A stretch of DNA of 64,000 nucleotides from Sphingosinicella terrae (GTDB lineage: Bacteria; Pseudomonadota; Alphaproteobacteria; Sphingomonadales; Sphingomonadaceae): assembly GCF_003347635.1 (NCBI RefSeq), contig NZ_QDFY01000004.1, positions 186,001 through 250,000 on the forward strand. The letters are read 5' to 3'. Position 1 is the stretch's first letter. Each line of letters opens with the position of its first letter. The notes beneath the pieces were generated by a model. The model was given only the letters and a program-made list of their open reading frames with translations. It was not told the DNA's origin and made no database searches. A program made the translations under genes and the position numbers. Positions 62,876 through 64,000 of this stretch are shown piece by piece.

Positions 62876-63396
62876 GACGCGCCTGCATCCCCCTCGAGGA
62901 TCCGGCACGGCGCGCCGGCGGCGCGGCTCCCGGGCGGCAGGTCGGAGAGCACGATGCTGCCCGCGCCGACGACGCAGCCGTCGCCGATCGTCACCCCCTT
63001 CGCCACCACGGTGTTGGGGCCGATATAGCAGCGGTCGCCGATCCGGGTCGCAGCGTGCTCGATCGGCGCCGCGCCTCCCGAGGTCGCCCAGGCGACCGAA
63101 TCGTGGCTGTAGATCTGGACGCCGGCCGAGATCGAGCAATAGGCGCCGATGCTGAGCCCGCCAGACCCGTCCAGCACCGTGCCCGGACCGATCCAGGTCT
63201 GCGCGCCGACGGCGACGTCGCCGATCACCAGCGCGCTGTCGTAGATCGAGGCGCCCTCGCCGAAGCCCAGCGCGCGAGCCTTCTCCCACCGATCGACGAC
63301 ATAGTCGCCGAAGGGCAGCGTGCGCCGGAATCGCGCATTCACCTCCTCGCGCCGCGTCAGCCAGAAGGTCTTCAGCTGCTCGAGGAAGCTAGTCAC
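62872..63396 (-). CDS. left-handed beta-helix (hexapeptide) acyltransferase
   Basis: A 174-residue protein. The C-terminal 130 residues are hexapeptide repeats (IGDVAVGAQTWIGPGTVLDG, IGDRCYIGPNTVVAKGVTIG) with a catalytic-His candidate in IYSHDS. It resembles the WcaF/NodL/PglD-like sugar O- or N-acetyltransferases. It starts at GTG 63396 inside the end of the upstream asparagine synthase-like gene. It could acetylate an amino sugar such as the one made by the dehydratase and aminotransferase pathway, but this is inference. Confidence 0.87.
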   Translation of the reverse strand: MTSFLEQLKTFWLTRREEVNARFRRTLPFGDYVVDRWEKARALGFGEGASIYDSALVIGDVAVGAQTWIGPGTVLDGSGGLSIGAYCSISAGVQIYSHDSVAWATSGGAAPIEHAATRIGDRCYIGPNTVVAKGVTIGDGCVVGAGSIVLSDLPPGSRAAGAPCRILEGDAGAS

Positions 63397-64000
63397 GGCC
63401 CAAATTCCGAAGGAACTGTTCGAAGCTGAGGAGCGACCAGATCAGAAGGCGGCGGTTGTTGGCGCCGCTCAGATGCTCGCCGAGGAGGCGATGGACGGTG
63501 CCGCGATCCAGATAGTCGTAGATCCGCGCCTGCCCGTTCATCAGGGTTCCCCTGACGAAGTCGATGCTGTCGCCCTTGAACCAGCTTGCGTCGGGGGCGG
63601 AGAAACCCTGCTTCTCCGCCTTCGCCACATCCTCGGGAATGAAGCGGCCCATGACGTCGCGCAGGATCTGCTTGCCGTCGCGGGTCTTCTGGAAGAAGCG
63701 GGCCGGCTTGTCGCCGGACTCGTTCTCGTTGAGCCGGCTCACCTCGGCGAGATTGTTGAGCTTCAGCCGCACCGGCAGGCCCATCGCGAAGTCGACAAGG
63801 TCGTTGTCGAGGAACGGCACCCGCGTTTCCAGGCCGTGCGCCATGCTGAGCTTGTCCTCGACCACCAAGAGGCCGTGCAGGAAGGTCTTCGCCTCGAAAT
63901 AGAGGGAATGGTTGATATAGCCTTCCGCATTGTTGAGCGAATCGTCGTGGTGGCGGAAGACGTCGCGGAAGATGTCGCGGGTGGACACGTCGGCGACGTC
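63389..64000 (-). CDS. asparagine synthase-like protein, C-terminal part (cut by window end)
   Basis: The 203 residues visible form the last part of an asparagine synthase C-terminal domain: AKTFLHGLLVVEDKLSMAHGLETRVPFLDNDLVDFAM is the family hallmark, followed by LRDVMGRFIPEDVAKAEKQGFSAP. The frame stays open to the window edge, so the PP-loop and any glutaminase domain are outside. It is the furthest-upstream visible gene of the second polysaccharide operon. It is distinct from the AsnB at 57106 (different spacing of the motifs). Confidence 0.9.
   Translation of the reverse strand, partial: DVADVSTRDIFRDVFRHHDDSLNNAEGYINHSLYFEAKTFLHGLLVVEDKLSMAHGLETRVPFLDNDLVDFAMGLPVRLKLNNLAEVSRLNENESGDKPARFFQKTRDGKQILRDVMGRFIPEDVAKAEKQGFSAPDASWFKGDSIDFVRGTLMNGQARIYDYLDRGTVHRLLGEHLSGANNRRLLIWSLLSFEQFLRNLGRD

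Overview
The window is high-GC DNA, densely coded, with many ATGA, GTGA and TGATG stop/start overlaps. The best fit is an alphaproteobacterium of the order Sphingomonadales. This placement rests on gene content and protein style (Omp85-type pairs, a sphingomonad-like two-partner secretion exoprotein, a large Wzx/Wzy/Wza/Wzc exopolysaccharide locus), not on a marker gene. I saw no rRNA, tRNA, CRISPR array, integrase or transposase.

Region 1 (1-14472, all minus strand) reads as one secretion transcription unit in the order TpsB transporter, giant TpsA exoprotein, exported TPR-CHAT protease-like protein, TamA, TamB (cut by the window start). The first three genes overlap; TamA follows after 63 bases and overlaps TamB by one base. 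It pairs a presumed surface adhesin and its own outer-membrane pore with a caspase-like protein carrying a signal peptide. Region 2 (14.5-17.7 kb) holds small envelope genes: a secreted permuted NlpC/LRAT-like protein, a PDZ plus M48 metalloprotease, a small membrane peptide with a clear terminator, and two tandem paralogous lipoproteins.

Region 3 (17.7-46.1 kb) is an exopolysaccharide locus. It has a CapD/WbpM-type dehydratase, a DegT-type aminotransferase with an unusual membrane-anchor extension, an O-antigen-ligase-like protein, a Wzc-type tyrosine kinase with a Tyr-Gly repeat tail, a Wza-type export lipoprotein, a small phosphoglycosyl transferase that could start the repeat unit, a Wzy-like membrane protein and a Wzx flippase. 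It also has seven glycosyltransferases, four methyltransferases, a pyruvyl transferase coupled to a nitroreductase, and an asparagine-synthase-like PP-loop protein.

Region 4 (46.1-53.0 kb) is a decoration module. An acyltransferase-SGNH gene, visibly richer in A/T than its surroundings, is flanked by a decayed and an intact copy of a sulfotransferase gene. The intact copy lies at the end of a CysD-CysNC operon that makes PAPS, so the polymer is probably sulfated. Region 5 (53.2-57.1 kb) has two convergent Tat-exported proteins, a DUF4838-type glycosidase-like protein and a beta-helix lyase-like protein. Region 6 (57.1-64.0 kb) is a second polysaccharide operon: two asparagine synthetase-like amidotransferases (one cut by the window end), a hexapeptide acetyltransferase, a second Wzx and two GT4 enzymes.

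Taken together, the window encodes cell-surface construction: export of a giant adhesin, then synthesis, polymerisation, export and chemical decoration (acyl, pyruvyl, methyl, sulfate) of one or two polysaccharides.
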